Source of the DNA: Bdellovibrio bacteriovorus str. Tiberius
Lineage (GTDB): Bacteria > Bdellovibrionota > Bdellovibrionia > Bdellovibrionales > Bdellovibrionaceae
NCBI RefSeq assembly: GCF_000317895.1
Contig: NC_019567.1
Span: 1 to 64,000 of the forward strand
Direction of reading: 5' to 3'
DNA length: 64,000 nt
Below, in pieces: positions 44,363 through 56,794 of the stretch. The position numbers and the translations under genes are program-made. How positions within the stretch are numbered: position 1 is the first letter of the stretch; each line of letters begins with the position of its first letter. The notes beneath the pieces were generated by a model. It made no database searches, had not been told where the DNA came from, and saw only the letters and a program-made list of their open reading frames with translations.

Positions 44363-46471
44363 ATGCGACTGAAGCGGTTCATTTTACCGCTCCTGGTATT
44401 AGCTGGAAGCTTATACTGGTCAAGCCCCACGGGTGGCTTGAAGTTCATTCCTATTTACGAAGCGCTCACCATCAAAGCTCAGAAAAATTCTCCACCACAT
44501 ATCGCCTTTGAAGAGCTGCTTGAATCCGAGAGGCAACTTGCAGAGTGGTCAAGAATTGAAAAAGTAAAACCATTGAATCTTGCCGCAGAAAAATCCACCG
44601 CACCGCTTTTTGCGAAGCGTGTGGAGATTTCTGAAATGGTGATTCAAAAAACTCCGGAAAGATTTATCGCGGAAGCGCCAACCACAAAGACGGTGGATGC
44701 CGATCCGACGGCATGGATGAATGACCTTTCCCCGGCTCAGGCCAAGCGCCTGCAAGCCGCTCAAAGCCGCAGCGAAGTTATTGGTCAGGACTGGAGCCAG
44801 CCAACGTGGTCTGACATGGCCAAAGAGGTTTTGGAAAAATCAGGCGTGTTGACTGAAGCAACAGCATCTTCCAATCCGCGTGTGTACGTGGCGGGAGTGG
44901 ATGCATCCGGCAAAGCCAGCACCAAAATCCCTCAAGCTGAAGTGCGTATCCCGGATCGCAACAACCAGCCATCTGATGACGGCATGAATCCTTCCTATGG
45001 TCTGGTGGAAGAACAAAGACCTGCAGGCATACGCACGATCTCGGGTCCTTTGGAAATCACCGGGGGTCTTGCGGTCACCAATGAACATCATATTGAGATC
45101 CGTCGCAGTGACGAGGGTGTCTTAAAAGAACTGGGCAAGGTCAATCTTGTTCAGGGTCAGTATAATATAGATGTTGAAGACGTGACCGGATCCATCATTG
45201 CCCGTCTGGTGGATAAAGAGGGTAAAACCCTGGGGGAAGGCAGCTTCCGCTTAAACCGTGTTGCCTCGATTGCGCAAAACCGGCTGCAAGGACCGAAGAT
45301 TCGCATCGAACCACATCCTGACTTTGGCGGTATTGTCACCAGTGCTTACAATCCAAAACCGGATGATGCGGCTCCGGCGAAGACTTTGGTGACCTTTGTG
45401 AAAGGTGCCAAAGAAGTCGCTCCGAAAAAAGACGGTGCGGTGGCGATGGACAATGTGACCAAGGGATCCACGACCGTGATGCGGGCGGCAGCGCCTTCAC
45501 ACATGCAGACGGCTTCCATTGTGGTTTCAGGTCAGGAATTCAAGACGCCTTTATATCCGGCCTCGATGATTCAGGCTTTGCAGGACATTTTAAGCCAGCA
45601 AAGACAGATGTCCTTTGAGGGCGCGCCAACCATCATCTGGGGTAAAGTCAGTCTGGATGGCAAAACGCTTTCCGGAATTGATGTGGTTGTTGAGTCAGAT
45701 CAAAGCCTTGTGCCGGTTTACTTTAATCAGTTCATGCTTCCGGATCCAAGTTTGAAAGCCACCGGGGACAACGGTTTGTTTGCCTTTGTGAATGCGGAGC
45801 CAGGCTTCCATTCCCTGCTGGCAACAAGAGCCGAAGCCATTGTGGGTTATCAGAACGTGGTGGTCGAAGAAGGTTCCGTGGCTCAAGGGGATATTCAGTC
45901 CACCATGAAAAACGAATCCGTTCCGCTGCGGGTGTATGATGCCTTTGCGGGTGACGCGGTTCCGGCCACCGTGACCATGCAAAGCCTGCAGAGTGAATTC
46001 GAAGTTCAGGGTGCCACCACGGTGACGTTGCCGAATCTGAGACGTTACGGTCTGATGCGCGTTCAGCCTGAGGGCACCGACTATGTGGCGGCGAGATATG
46101 TTTACAATGACAACGACGAATACGTGCATGCGCCGGTGGTTCGCTGGTCATGGTTAAGCGCCATCAAAGGTTATCTGAAGATTGATGATCTGCCGACGGC
46201 AGGTGTGATTGTGGGCTTTGTTCCGGATGAAAACTTTGAAGTATATCTGGCAGCGTATGATTCATTCAATCCACGCCAGATTGTGTACTTCGATATGCAG
46301 GGAAAAATCCTGCAAAACGGCAAAGGCATTGCGGGCGGTGGTTTCATTCTTTACAACGTGCCTGAAGACATTCACGAAGTTGTGGTGGTGGGCGAAAGAA
46401 CGCAGAAGATCTATTCCCGCGTTCTGCCGGTGGATCCAAACACGCTGTCCGTGCTTAGTTTCCGAGAGTAA
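44363..46471 (+). CDS. Large exported protein of unknown function, carboxypeptidase-regulatory-like modules
   Basis: About 702 residues from the ATG at 44363 (a TTG at 44354 is possible). The N-terminus has a basic start and one hydrophobic segment, so it is exported or membrane-anchored. The middle and C-terminal parts are beta-rich with phrases typical of carboxypeptidase-regulatory-like folds (TIIWGKVSLDGKTLSGIDVVVE, GDNGLFAFVNAEPGFHSLLA). The N-terminal third is helical and charged. No enzyme motif was seen. Its last 17 bases overlap the end of murD on the other strand. Confidence 0.65.
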   Translation: MRLKRFILPLLVLAGSLYWSSPTGGLKFIPIYEALTIKAQKNSPPHIAFEELLESERQLAEWSRIEKVKPLNLAAEKSTAPLFAKRVEISEMVIQKTPERFIAEAPTTKTVDADPTAWMNDLSPAQAKRLQAAQSRSEVIGQDWSQPTWSDMAKEVLEKSGVLTEATASSNPRVYVAGVDASGKASTKIPQAEVRIPDRNNQPSDDGMNPSYGLVEEQRPAGIRTISGPLEITGGLAVTNEHHIEIRRSDEGVLKELGKVNLVQGQYNIDVEDVTGSIIARLVDKEGKTLGEGSFRLNRVASIAQNRLQGPKIRIEPHPDFGGIVTSAYNPKPDDAAPAKTLVTFVKGAKEVAPKKDGAVAMDNVTKGSTTVMRAAAPSHMQTASIVVSGQEFKTPLYPASMIQALQDILSQQRQMSFEGAPTIIWGKVSLDGKTLSGIDVVVESDQSLVPVYFNQFMLPDPSLKATGDNGLFAFVNAEPGFHSLLATRAEAIVGYQNVVVEEGSVAQGDIQSTMKNESVPLRVYDAFAGDAVPATVTMQSLQSEFEVQGATTVTLPNLRRYGLMRVQPEGTDYVAARYVYNDNDEYVHAPVVRWSWLSAIKGYLKIDDLPTAGVIVGFVPDENFEVYLAAYDSFNPRQIVYFDMQGKILQNGKGIAGGGFILYNVPEDIHEVVVVGERTQKIYSRVLPVDPNTLSVLSFRE

Positions 46472-47759
46472 ATTCCGAAACACATTTCTTGAAATAGTTC
46501 CCGCGATCTTCAAACGACTTGAATTCATCAAGACTGGTGCCGCCCGGGCTTAACAGCACGGTGTCACCTGACTTTGCATTCCCCAAGGTGTCGCACATGG
46601 CTTCACCCAGGCGTGAAAAGGACTTTCCAGTCAGTGTGGATTTGGTTTGAGCCACTTCACGGCATTCGCCGAAGAAAACAAATTCAATGTCTTTCAGATT
46701 TCCCAGTGCTTTTAGATCCTGCCACGGAAGATTTTTATCGCGACCACCCAGCAGCAGCCACAGTTTTCCGGGTTTTGAAAGGGTGTCGTGGGCGGCAGCC
46801 GCGGCGATCAACACGCTGTCCATCGCAGTGGCTTTGCTGTCGTTGATAAAACGAATGCCCTTATGGGTGCCAACACTTTCCAGGCGGTGCACCAGGCCCT
46901 TAAAGGCCTTCATGCCTTCGATCGCCGAGGCCGGCCATTTTGCAGAAAGTGCCAGGGCACTGGCCAATGCCAGATTGTCCTGATTGTGCTGACCGATCAG
47001 TTGCGCTTTTTCAAGCTGCAAAGAAGTCAAAGCCTTGTCCGAGCGCGAGATGATTTTAACCTGTTCGGATTCACCATTCTTGTGGAAGTATTCAACCAGG
47101 TCACCACCCTCACGATTCAGCAGCAAAGCATCCTTGGTCAAAGACAGGATCTTCCATTTGGTGTCGTAATAGTGCTGAAGGTTGTCGTAGCGCTCGAGGT
47201 GATTGGAGGTCAGGTACGTGATCGCGGAATAATCCAGGGAAAGACCCTCGCAGTTTTCCAGTTGATAGCTGGAAAGCTCCAGAATCACCCAGTCGGCGCG
47301 CGGGCGTTTGCCTTCAATCACATCGGCGGCATAGTCCGCAAATGGTGTGCCCAGATTTCCACCGACAAAGCCGGTTTTGGAAAAGGCCTCAAGGCCTGCA
47401 CCCAAAATGGAAACCGTGGTGCTTTTCCCGACAGATCCGGTCACGCCGATCATTTTTTCAGTTTCCAGGGTCGCACAAGCCAGGGACAGTTCACTGGTGA
47501 TTTGGACTCCGTTTTTTTTCGCGTCTTGAATCCAAACTGAAGCCAGCGGAACACCCGGAGACACGACCAGAGTGCCGGGTTTTTGATTCATCAGGACCTG
47601 TGGGTCACGAAACTGAGCCGATTCCAGTTTTCCATCGAAAGTCAGAATGGATTCGGGGGCATGACCTGCCAAAGTCAGCAGGCGTTTGGCGGCTTCACCG
47701 CTTTTACCCATGCCGACAATTGCAATTGGAGTCTTCAGGTTCTTGATAAATTCTTTCAT
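46455..47759 (-). CDS. murD: UDP-N-acetylmuramoylalanine-D-glutamate ligase MurD
   Basis: MurD adds D-Glu to the peptidoglycan precursor. The 434-residue reading has the UDP-binding start IAIVGMGKSGEAAKR, the ATP loop GVTGSVGKSTTVSI, SSYQLENCEG, YLTSNHLERYDN, GQHNQDNLALASA, VHRLESVG, NDSKATAMDS and LLLGGRDK, all Mur-ligase family blocks. The start was placed at 47759, because the family begins about 9 residues before IAIVG; in-frame ATGs upstream are possible. Isolated from other mur genes, and convergent with the preceding gene. Confidence 0.93.
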   Translation of the reverse strand: MKEFIKNLKTPIAIVGMGKSGEAAKRLLTLAGHAPESILTFDGKLESAQFRDPQVLMNQKPGTLVVSPGVPLASVWIQDAKKNGVQITSELSLACATLETEKMIGVTGSVGKSTTVSILGAGLEAFSKTGFVGGNLGTPFADYAADVIEGKRPRADWVILELSSYQLENCEGLSLDYSAITYLTSNHLERYDNLQHYYDTKWKILSLTKDALLLNREGGDLVEYFHKNGESEQVKIISRSDKALTSLQLEKAQLIGQHNQDNLALASALALSAKWPASAIEGMKAFKGLVHRLESVGTHKGIRFINDSKATAMDSVLIAAAAAHDTLSKPGKLWLLLGGRDKNLPWQDLKALGNLKDIEFVFFGECREVAQTKSTLTGKSFSRLGEAMCDTLGNAKSGDTVLLSPGGTSLDEFKSFEDRGNYFKKCVSEFTLGN

Positions 47760-47788
47760 CTGCACGATCATAGACTTGGGAGGCAGAT

Positions 47789-49249
47789 TTGCCCACTTCT
47801 TTTTCAAGACCTTTTCCTGATTTTAAAATGGCGTCGCACACAGCGATCATCAGTGATTTGCATTTGTGTGAAGCTGAACCCGTGAACCTGCGCTTTCCGT
47901 TGTGGAAGAAATTCAAGACTCGTCAGTTCTTCTTTGATGACACGTTTGAAGTGTTCTTGAAGAACTGTGAAGAAAAGGCACAAGGCGCTTCCGTTGAACT
48001 TGTTCTGAACGGTGACATTTTTGATTTTGACAGCGTTCTGCGCTTACCGGATGAGCCGGTCTTTAATGTCAGCGGTCTTGAAAAGCGCCGCGGGCTTTTC
48101 CCGATTGAAGAGCGATCCCGTTTTAAAATTGAAGTGATTTTGAAGGACCATGCCGACTGGGTCCGTGCTCTGCGCGAGTTTGTACTTCGTGGCAACCGCG
48201 CGGTCTTTGTGATTGGCAATCATGATCTGGAACTGCACTTCACGGAAGTGCAGGCCGAGATCTATCGTCATCTGAACCTGCCGGAAGACAAAAAACATCA
48301 GGTTCGTTTTGTTGAATGGTTCTATATCAGCAATCAGGACACGTTGATTGAACACGGCAATCAGTACGATCCGTATTGCATGTGTGAGGATCCGATCAAT
48401 CCGTTTGTTCGTGGTTATAATTTTGTTTCATTGAAGCTGCCGTTTGGAAATCTGGCCTGTCGTTATCTGATGAATGGAATGGGTTTCTTCAACCCGCATG
48501 TGGACAGTAACTACATCATGAGTATTCCGCAGTACATTAAGTTCTTCGTGAAATACATGCTGCGTGCGCAGCCGGGACTGGTGCTGACGTGGTTCTGGGG
48601 TTCGGTGCTGACTTTGCTTCACTCGTTCTATGACCGACTGGCAGCGCCGATGAGAAATCCACTGAAGATCGAAGACCGTGTGTCGTTGATTGCGGAGAAA
48701 GCAAATGCCGAACCTCGCATGGTGCGTGAGCTGAAAGAGCTCTTTGTGGCGCCGGCGGCCAGCAATCCATTTTTGCTGGCGCGCGAACTGTGGTTGGATC
48801 GTGCGTTTATTATCTTTGTGGCTTTCTATCTGATCTTCCAGCTGATGATCTTTGTGCGGGCCATCTATGAAATCTCGTTCTTCTGGGCATTCATTCCACT
48901 GTTCTTGCTGCTGCCGTTTTTCCTATTTTACAGCAAGTCGGTGACGTCCCTCGTGTCTGGCTACAAAGAACCCGATGACCGGGTGATGGCCATGACCAGC
49001 GCAATCACCAAGGTGAATCGCATAGTTTACGGGCACACCCATCACACCCGTCATGAGATGATCGGGTCCGTCGAACACTTGAACAGTGGTTGCTGGTCGC
49101 CGGCCTTTTTGGATGTGGAATGCACCAAGCCGTTGGATCAAAAAACGTTCGTGTGGATATCGCCGGGTGAGGCCGGATCCCGTCAGGCAGAGCTTTTCAA
49201 GTTCGTTGACGGAAAGCCAGAGCTGTTAATGAACCCGGGTCGCTCTTAA
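47789..49249 (+). CDS. Metallophosphoesterase with membrane hairpin
   Basis: The 486-residue product has calcineurin-type metal motifs: SDLHL (about 23-27), NGDIFDFD, GNHDLELHF and, after a long insertion, GHTHHTRHE. Between the last two lie about 200 residues that include two strongly hydrophobic helices (AFIIFVAFYLIFQLMIFV and a second nearby), so the enzyme is membrane-anchored by a hairpin within the domain. LpxH-like enzymes share the SDLHL start, but this is much longer. Start TTG at 47789 has a GGAGG five bases upstream; an in-frame ATG at 47828 is the alternative. Confidence 0.82.
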   Translation: MPTSFSRPFPDFKMASHTAIISDLHLCEAEPVNLRFPLWKKFKTRQFFFDDTFEVFLKNCEEKAQGASVELVLNGDIFDFDSVLRLPDEPVFNVSGLEKRRGLFPIEERSRFKIEVILKDHADWVRALREFVLRGNRAVFVIGNHDLELHFTEVQAEIYRHLNLPEDKKHQVRFVEWFYISNQDTLIEHGNQYDPYCMCEDPINPFVRGYNFVSLKLPFGNLACRYLMNGMGFFNPHVDSNYIMSIPQYIKFFVKYMLRAQPGLVLTWFWGSVLTLLHSFYDRLAAPMRNPLKIEDRVSLIAEKANAEPRMVRELKELFVAPAASNPFLLARELWLDRAFIIFVAFYLIFQLMIFVRAIYEISFFWAFIPLFLLLPFFLFYSKSVTSLVSGYKEPDDRVMAMTSAITKVNRIVYGHTHHTRHEMIGSVEHLNSGCWSPAFLDVECTKPLDQKTFVWISPGEAGSRQAELFKFVDGKPELLMNPGRS

Positions 49250-49342
49250 ATTAGTGCGCCGCAAGAAGATTTCATATTGTCATTCACAGGACCCTATGCA
49301 AACCTTTTAGCTGTTCGATTAACATGGATGGAGAGGTATATC

Positions 49343-49537
49343 ATGGCAGAAGTACTTGTAGTAACAAGCAAAGTTAAAAAACTGATCAAAGAAAAAGGTC
49401 AAATGAACACATCTGCTGAGACTATTGACGTACTCAGTAAAGCCATTGAGCAACTGTGCTTGAAAGGCGTTGAATCTGCAAAAGCTGACGGTCGTAAAAC
49501 CGTAATGGCTCGCGATATCGTTATCGACCACCTTTAA
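49343..49537 (+). CDS. Bacterial histone-fold protein (HBb/Bd0055-like)
   Basis: This 64-residue protein is a single histone fold: a short helix with KVKKLIKE, a long central helix (SAETIDVLSKAIEQLCLK in part), and GRKTVMARDIVIDHL, where GRKT plus a late Asp is the same pattern seen in archaeal and eukaryotic histones. B. bacteriovorus has a stand-alone histone, Bd0055, reported as a major chromatin component that bends and coats DNA as dimers. Its sequence and position near the origin fit this gene. Start ATG at 49343 with GAGAGG upstream. It is a single-gene unit with its own terminator. The identity is strong; strain-level match is not proven. Confidence 0.93.
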   Translation: MAEVLVVTSKVKKLIKEKGQMNTSAETIDVLSKAIEQLCLKGVESAKADGRKTVMARDIVIDHL

Positions 49538-49577
49538 TTCGGTCGAACGAAAATTCGTTCAGCATTGGTTCAATTTT

Positions 49578-49617
49578 AAAACCCACGGCCCTGAAACCGT
49601 GGGTTTTGCATTTTTTA
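49578..49617 (+). terminator. Intrinsic terminator after the histone gene
   Basis: AAAACCCACGG, loop CCCTGAAA, CCGTGGGTTTT, then GCATTTTTT. It ends the short histone transcript. Confidence 0.9.
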
Positions 49618-49643
49618 GCACTGAAAATTCCCCCGGAGTTTGA

Positions 49644-52645
<3,002 letters not shown>

Positions 52646-52676
52646 TTAAATGTCGATAGACCGAGAGGAGCTTCCG

Positions 52677-52958
52677 GTGATTGACAAAAAGACGATCGAA
52701 GCGATTGCCAAACTTGCCCGCCTGCATGTGTCGGATGAAGAAGCCCAGGAATACAGCACCCAGCTGGCCAAGGCCCTGACTCACTTTGAGCAGATTTCAA
52801 AAATCAACACCGCCGGGATTGAACCTTTGGTGACGCCGACGGAGGTTGAATCCTATTGGCGTGAAGATGTCGTCAGTCAGGAATTCACTGCCGATGAAAT
52901 GACCGGCAATGCGCCGGACCGCGCGGGCAACCTTTTCAAAGTTCCACCGGTTGTTTAG
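52677..52958 (+). CDS. gatC: Aspartyl/glutamyl-tRNA amidotransferase subunit C
   Basis: GatC is the small subunit that stabilises GatA-GatB, which amidates mischarged Glu-tRNA(Gln) or Asp-tRNA(Asn). The 93-residue reading starts at GTG 52677, which has GAGGAG six bases upstream, and has the conserved KLARLHVSDEE helix and a C-terminal tail LFKVPPVV. An ATG at 52650 lacks a ribosome site. Ten bases lie between its stop and the gatA GTG. Confidence 0.95.
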   Translation: MIDKKTIEAIAKLARLHVSDEEAQEYSTQLAKALTHFEQISKINTAGIEPLVTPTEVESYWREDVVSQEFTADEMTGNAPDRAGNLFKVPPVV

Positions 52959-52968
52959 GAGGTTGATT

Positions 52969-54441
52969 GTGGATTTAACATTTGCCTCTATTTCTGAAAT
53001 CGCCGACGCCGTCAAATCCCGAAAAGTCAGCGCCAAGGAAGTTGCACAGCACTTTCAAAAGCGCATTGATGCCTTAAATCCAAAGTTGAATGCGTTCACT
53101 TCATTGAATCTTCAGGCCGTTCAAGACGCCGATGCCCTGGATGCCCGCATCGCCAAGGGCGAGGACGTCGGTCTGTTGGCGGGCGTGCCCTTTGGTATTA
53201 AGGAAATGTTTTGCACCAAGGGTCTGACAACCACTGCCGGAAGCAAGATTCTGGAAAATTTTGTTCCGCCCTATGATGCCACCGCCGTGGCTCGTCTGAA
53301 AAAATCTGGCATTGTGGTGATGGGAAAACTGAACCAGGATGAATTTGCCATGGGTTCTTCCAATGAAACTTCTTTCCACGGTGTAGTGAAAAACCCGTGG
53401 GACCTGGAACGAGTGCCCGGAGGATCTTCCGGTGGCTCTGCCGCCGCCCAAGCTTCGCGTCTGGTGGCAGGAACGCTGGGGACAGACACCGGCGGATCGA
53501 TTCGTCAGCCCGCAAGTTTCTGTGGCATTGTCGGCGTGAAACCCACTTACGGCCGTGTGAGCCGCTACGGCATCATCGCCTATGCGTCTTCGTTGGATCA
53601 GGCTGGCCCCATGGTCAGTTCCGTGAAGGATGCCGCTTTGACTCTGGAAGTGATTTCAGGATTTGACCCGCACGATTCCACCACCGCTCAGAAAAAAGTC
53701 CCGGCCTGGAGCCAGAGTCTGAAAGCCGATGTCAAAGGCATGAAGATCGGTCTGATGAAAGAATACATGACTGGTTCTTTGGATCCAGACGTGCAAAAGA
53801 CTGTGGAAAACTCGGTGGATACATTGAAAAAACTGGGAGCCGAGATTGTTGAAGTCTCTGTTCCCATGACCGAATTTGCCGTGCCGGTGTATTACCTGGT
53901 GGCGGCCAGCGAAGCGTCATCGAATCTTTCCCGCTATGACGGCGTGAAGTACGGATACCGTGCCGAATTTAAAAATCTTTCGGCCGTGGATCTGGAAGAG
54001 TTCTACAGCCAGACGCGGGGCCAGGCCTTCGGTGCTGAAGTCAAACGTCGTATTATGCTGGGGACGTATTGTCTTTCCAGTGGTTACTATGACGCCTTTT
54101 ACAACAAGGCCGGTCAGGTGCGCCGCCTGATTATGGAACAATACCTGGAAGCTTTCAAAAAATGTGATGTGATCCTAAGTCCGGTGACGACAGCGCCCGC
54201 CTTTAAGATTGGCGAACGGGTTTCTGATCCCCTGGCGATGTATTTGAATGACATCTTTACGACCTCGACAAACCTTGCCGGTCTTCCGGGAATGAGTGTT
54301 CCCTATGGGCAATCACAAAGCGGTCTTCCGATCGGCGTTCAGCTGACGGCGGGTCACTTTGAGGAACAAAAGATGCTGAATGTGGCTTACGCGCTGGAAG
54401 GCGCCTCTTTGGTGAAAGGAAAACATCCCCATGTCATCTAG
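52969..54441 (+). CDS. gatA: Glutamyl-tRNA(Gln) amidotransferase subunit A
   Basis: GatA is the amidase that releases ammonia from glutamine. The protein of about 490 residues has the catalytic Lys in PFGIKEMFCTKG, the Ser-cisSer-Lys set with GGSSGGSAAA and GTDTGGSIRQPASF. AGLPGMSVPYG near the end is also typical. The start is GTG 52969 with AGGAGG six bases upstream; a longer in-frame start at 52909 lies inside gatC. Its end overlaps gatB by 11 bases. Confidence 0.97.
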   Translation: MDLTFASISEIADAVKSRKVSAKEVAQHFQKRIDALNPKLNAFTSLNLQAVQDADALDARIAKGEDVGLLAGVPFGIKEMFCTKGLTTTAGSKILENFVPPYDATAVARLKKSGIVVMGKLNQDEFAMGSSNETSFHGVVKNPWDLERVPGGSSGGSAAAQASRLVAGTLGTDTGGSIRQPASFCGIVGVKPTYGRVSRYGIIAYASSLDQAGPMVSSVKDAALTLEVISGFDPHDSTTAQKKVPAWSQSLKADVKGMKIGLMKEYMTGSLDPDVQKTVENSVDTLKKLGAEIVEVSVPMTEFAVPVYYLVAASEASSNLSRYDGVKYGYRAEFKNLSAVDLEEFYSQTRGQAFGAEVKRRIMLGTYCLSSGYYDAFYNKAGQVRRLIMEQYLEAFKKCDVILSPVTTAPAFKIGERVSDPLAMYLNDIFTTSTNLAGLPGMSVPYGQSQSGLPIGVQLTAGHFEEQKMLNVAYALEGASLVKGKHPHVI

Positions 54442-55864
54442 AGGATATGAAGCCGTCATCGGTATTGAGATTCACGTGCAGCTTAGCACGAAAACCAAGA
54501 TCTTCAGCTCGGAATCAACGGCCTTTGAAGCTGGTGACAATGAAAACACCTCGCCGGTCAGTGTGGGCATGCCCGGCAGCTTGCCGGTTTTAAACAGCAA
54601 GGTGGTTGAGTACTCGATTAAAACGGGTCTAGCCCTGGGATGTGACATTCGCCGCAAATCTGTTTTCGCGCGCAAGAACTATTTCTATCCGGATCTTCCC
54701 AAGGGTTATCAGATCTCTCAGTACGATCAGCCTATTTGTGAAAATGGATCGATCACCTTCAAGGTGGATGGAAAAGAAAAAACCGTTTCCATCACCCGCG
54801 CCCATATGGAAGAAGACGCCGGTAAATCCAATCATCACGGTGAATACACATTGATTAACTACAACCGCTCGGGCATTCCTTTGTTGGAGGTCGTGTCCGG
54901 CCCTGACATGCGCACACCGCAGGAAGCGGCGGAATACGCGCGCACCATTCGTCAGATCGTTCGCTATCTGGATGTCTGTGACGGGAATCTGGAAGAAGGA
55001 TCACTGCGTTGTGATTGCAACGTCTCGGTTCGCAAAGAGGGTGCGACTCAGTTCGGCACCAAAGTTGAAATCAAGAATATCAACTCGTTCCGTTTTGTTG
55101 AAAAAGCCATCGAATATGAGATTGAGCGCCAGATTGATTGTGTCGAGCGTGGTGATAAGATTATTCAGGAAACCCGCCTGTGGGATCCGGATAAAAACCG
55201 CACGTTCTCCATGCGGGCCAAAGAAGATGCGCAGGACTATCGCTATTTCCCGGATCCGGATCTGCAGCCGGTGATTGTCACCGACAGCATTATTGAGAAA
55301 TACAAAAAAGAACTGCCTGAGCTTCCGATTGCCCGCGCCAAACGTTTCCAGGATGAACATGCCTTGCCGGAACTGGATGCCACGGTGCTGACCACGGAAA
55401 AAGATCTGGCTGATTTCTATGAAGACACCGCCAAAGAATCCAGAAACTTCAAGGCGTCCTCTAACTGGATTATGACCGAGCTTTTGCGCGAACTGAATTC
55501 TGCCAATAAAAACATCAAGGATTCACCAATCAAACCGGCGCAGCTGGGCAAAATGATTGCGATGATCGACAAGGGCACAATTTCCGGTAAAATCGCAAAA
55601 ACCATTTTCCAGGAAATGTGGGCCTCTGGAAATGATCCGGAAGTCATCATGAAGGACAAGGGCTTGGTGCAGATCTCGGATCCTGCCGCCATTGAAAAGC
55701 TGGTGGATGAAGTGCTGGCAGCCAACGCGCAGACTGTGGAAGATCACAAGTCCGGCAAAAAGAAGAACCTTTTTGGTTTCTTTGTCGGCGCAGTGATGAA
55801 AGCGTCCAAGGGTCAGGCCAATCCGGATCTTGTGAATAAGATTCTTTTAGAGAAATTGAAATAG
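54431..55864 (+). CDS. gatB: Aspartyl/glutamyl-tRNA amidotransferase subunit B
   Basis: GatB binds the tRNA and activates the carboxylate. The 477-residue protein has VIGIEIHVQLSTKTKIFS, YFYPDLPKGYQISQYD, NYNRSGIPLLE, LRCDCNVSVR and YRYFPDPDLQPV, and the YqeY-like C-terminal helical domain (KAIEKLVDEVLAAN region). Length is normal. Starts inside the gatA end. A GatCAB system implies tRNA-dependent glutamine and/or asparagine synthesis. Ppx-like gene follows after 15 bases. Confidence 0.97.
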   Translation: MSSRGYEAVIGIEIHVQLSTKTKIFSSESTAFEAGDNENTSPVSVGMPGSLPVLNSKVVEYSIKTGLALGCDIRRKSVFARKNYFYPDLPKGYQISQYDQPICENGSITFKVDGKEKTVSITRAHMEEDAGKSNHHGEYTLINYNRSGIPLLEVVSGPDMRTPQEAAEYARTIRQIVRYLDVCDGNLEEGSLRCDCNVSVRKEGATQFGTKVEIKNINSFRFVEKAIEYEIERQIDCVERGDKIIQETRLWDPDKNRTFSMRAKEDAQDYRYFPDPDLQPVIVTDSIIEKYKKELPELPIARAKRFQDEHALPELDATVLTTEKDLADFYEDTAKESRNFKASSNWIMTELLRELNSANKNIKDSPIKPAQLGKMIAMIDKGTISGKIAKTIFQEMWASGNDPEVIMKDKGLVQISDPAAIEKLVDEVLAANAQTVEDHKSGKKKNLFGFFVGAVMKASKGQANPDLVNKILLEKLK

Positions 55865-55879
55865 AACAGGATATTTGAA

Positions 55880-56794
55880 ATGAAAAAAGTTGCAGCACTT
55901 GATCTTGGAACCAACACCTTCCTGTGCCTGATTGCTTCAGGCGACAAGGATGGAATCAAAAAGGTGCACCGTGATCTGATGCAGGTGGTGCGTTTGGGTC
56001 AAGGAGTTGGGCAGACCGGTGAATTTCATCCGGATGCTTTAGCCCGAGCCCGTCAGTGTCTGACTGAATTCAAAAAAGAAATCGATTCTGAACACGTGGA
56101 TCAGATTCTGGCGATGGCGACGTCAGCGGCGCGTGACGCTCGCAATGGTCAGGAGCTTTTTCGTATCGGTGAAGAACTGGGCATTCCTATTGAAATCATT
56201 CCGGGCGAAGATGAAGCAAGAATTACTTATTTGGGCGGTACCGCGGGTGGCACCAATCCCAATGTGACTTCCCTGGTGGTGGACGTCGGTGGTGGCTCCA
56301 CTGAACTGATCGTTGGCAAAGGGGCTGACATCCTGTATGGCCACAGTCTTGATATCGGCGGAGTTCGTCTGACAGAAAAATTCATCACCAATCAACCGGT
56401 GATTGAAAAAGACCGCAAGCCTTTGGAAGCATTCATTCAGGAACAACTGAAAGCAATTCTGCCTGAAATTCAAAAGCACAAGATTGATCAGATCGTGGCA
56501 GTGGCGGGAACGCCAACCGCTCTGGTGGCGATTGAGGTTGGTGGCTTTGATGAAAAGAAGGTCGATGGCTTCTTCCTGAAGAAGGACCGTCTGGCTCACT
56601 GGGTGGAGGAATTTGCCCGTACCACAGTCGAAGAAAAAAAGACCAAGTATCATCTGGGCGGCCGAGCGGATATTATTTTTGCTGGAGCTTCGATTCTGCT
56701 GGCAGTGGTGGAAGCTTTGAAATTAGAAGGTATGGTTGTTACGACCAAAGGGGTTCGTTATGGTGTTGCGCTGGAAATGTTCTACGCTCGCTAA
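55880..56794 (+). CDS. Ppx/GppA-family phosphatase
   Basis: The family splits polyphosphate or pppGpp. The 304-residue protein has the two phosphate loops of the ASKHA fold, DLGTNTFLCLIA near the start and VVDVGGGSTELIVG (about 133-146), with GTPTALVA and ILLAVVEALK later. It is the short, core-only form without the C-terminal HD-like domain of E. coli Ppx. Such forms are often exopolyphosphatases, but pppGpp hydrolysis is possible. It is 15 bases after gatB and its end overlaps the DUF192 gene by 35 bases. Confidence 0.88.
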   Translation: MKKVAALDLGTNTFLCLIASGDKDGIKKVHRDLMQVVRLGQGVGQTGEFHPDALARARQCLTEFKKEIDSEHVDQILAMATSAARDARNGQELFRIGEELGIPIEIIPGEDEARITYLGGTAGGTNPNVTSLVVDVGGGSTELIVGKGADILYGHSLDIGGVRLTEKFITNQPVIEKDRKPLEAFIQEQLKAILPEIQKHKIDQIVAVAGTPTALVAIEVGGFDEKKVDGFFLKKDRLAHWVEEFARTTVEEKKTKYHLGGRADIIFAGASILLAVVEALKLEGMVVTTKGVRYGVALEMFYAR

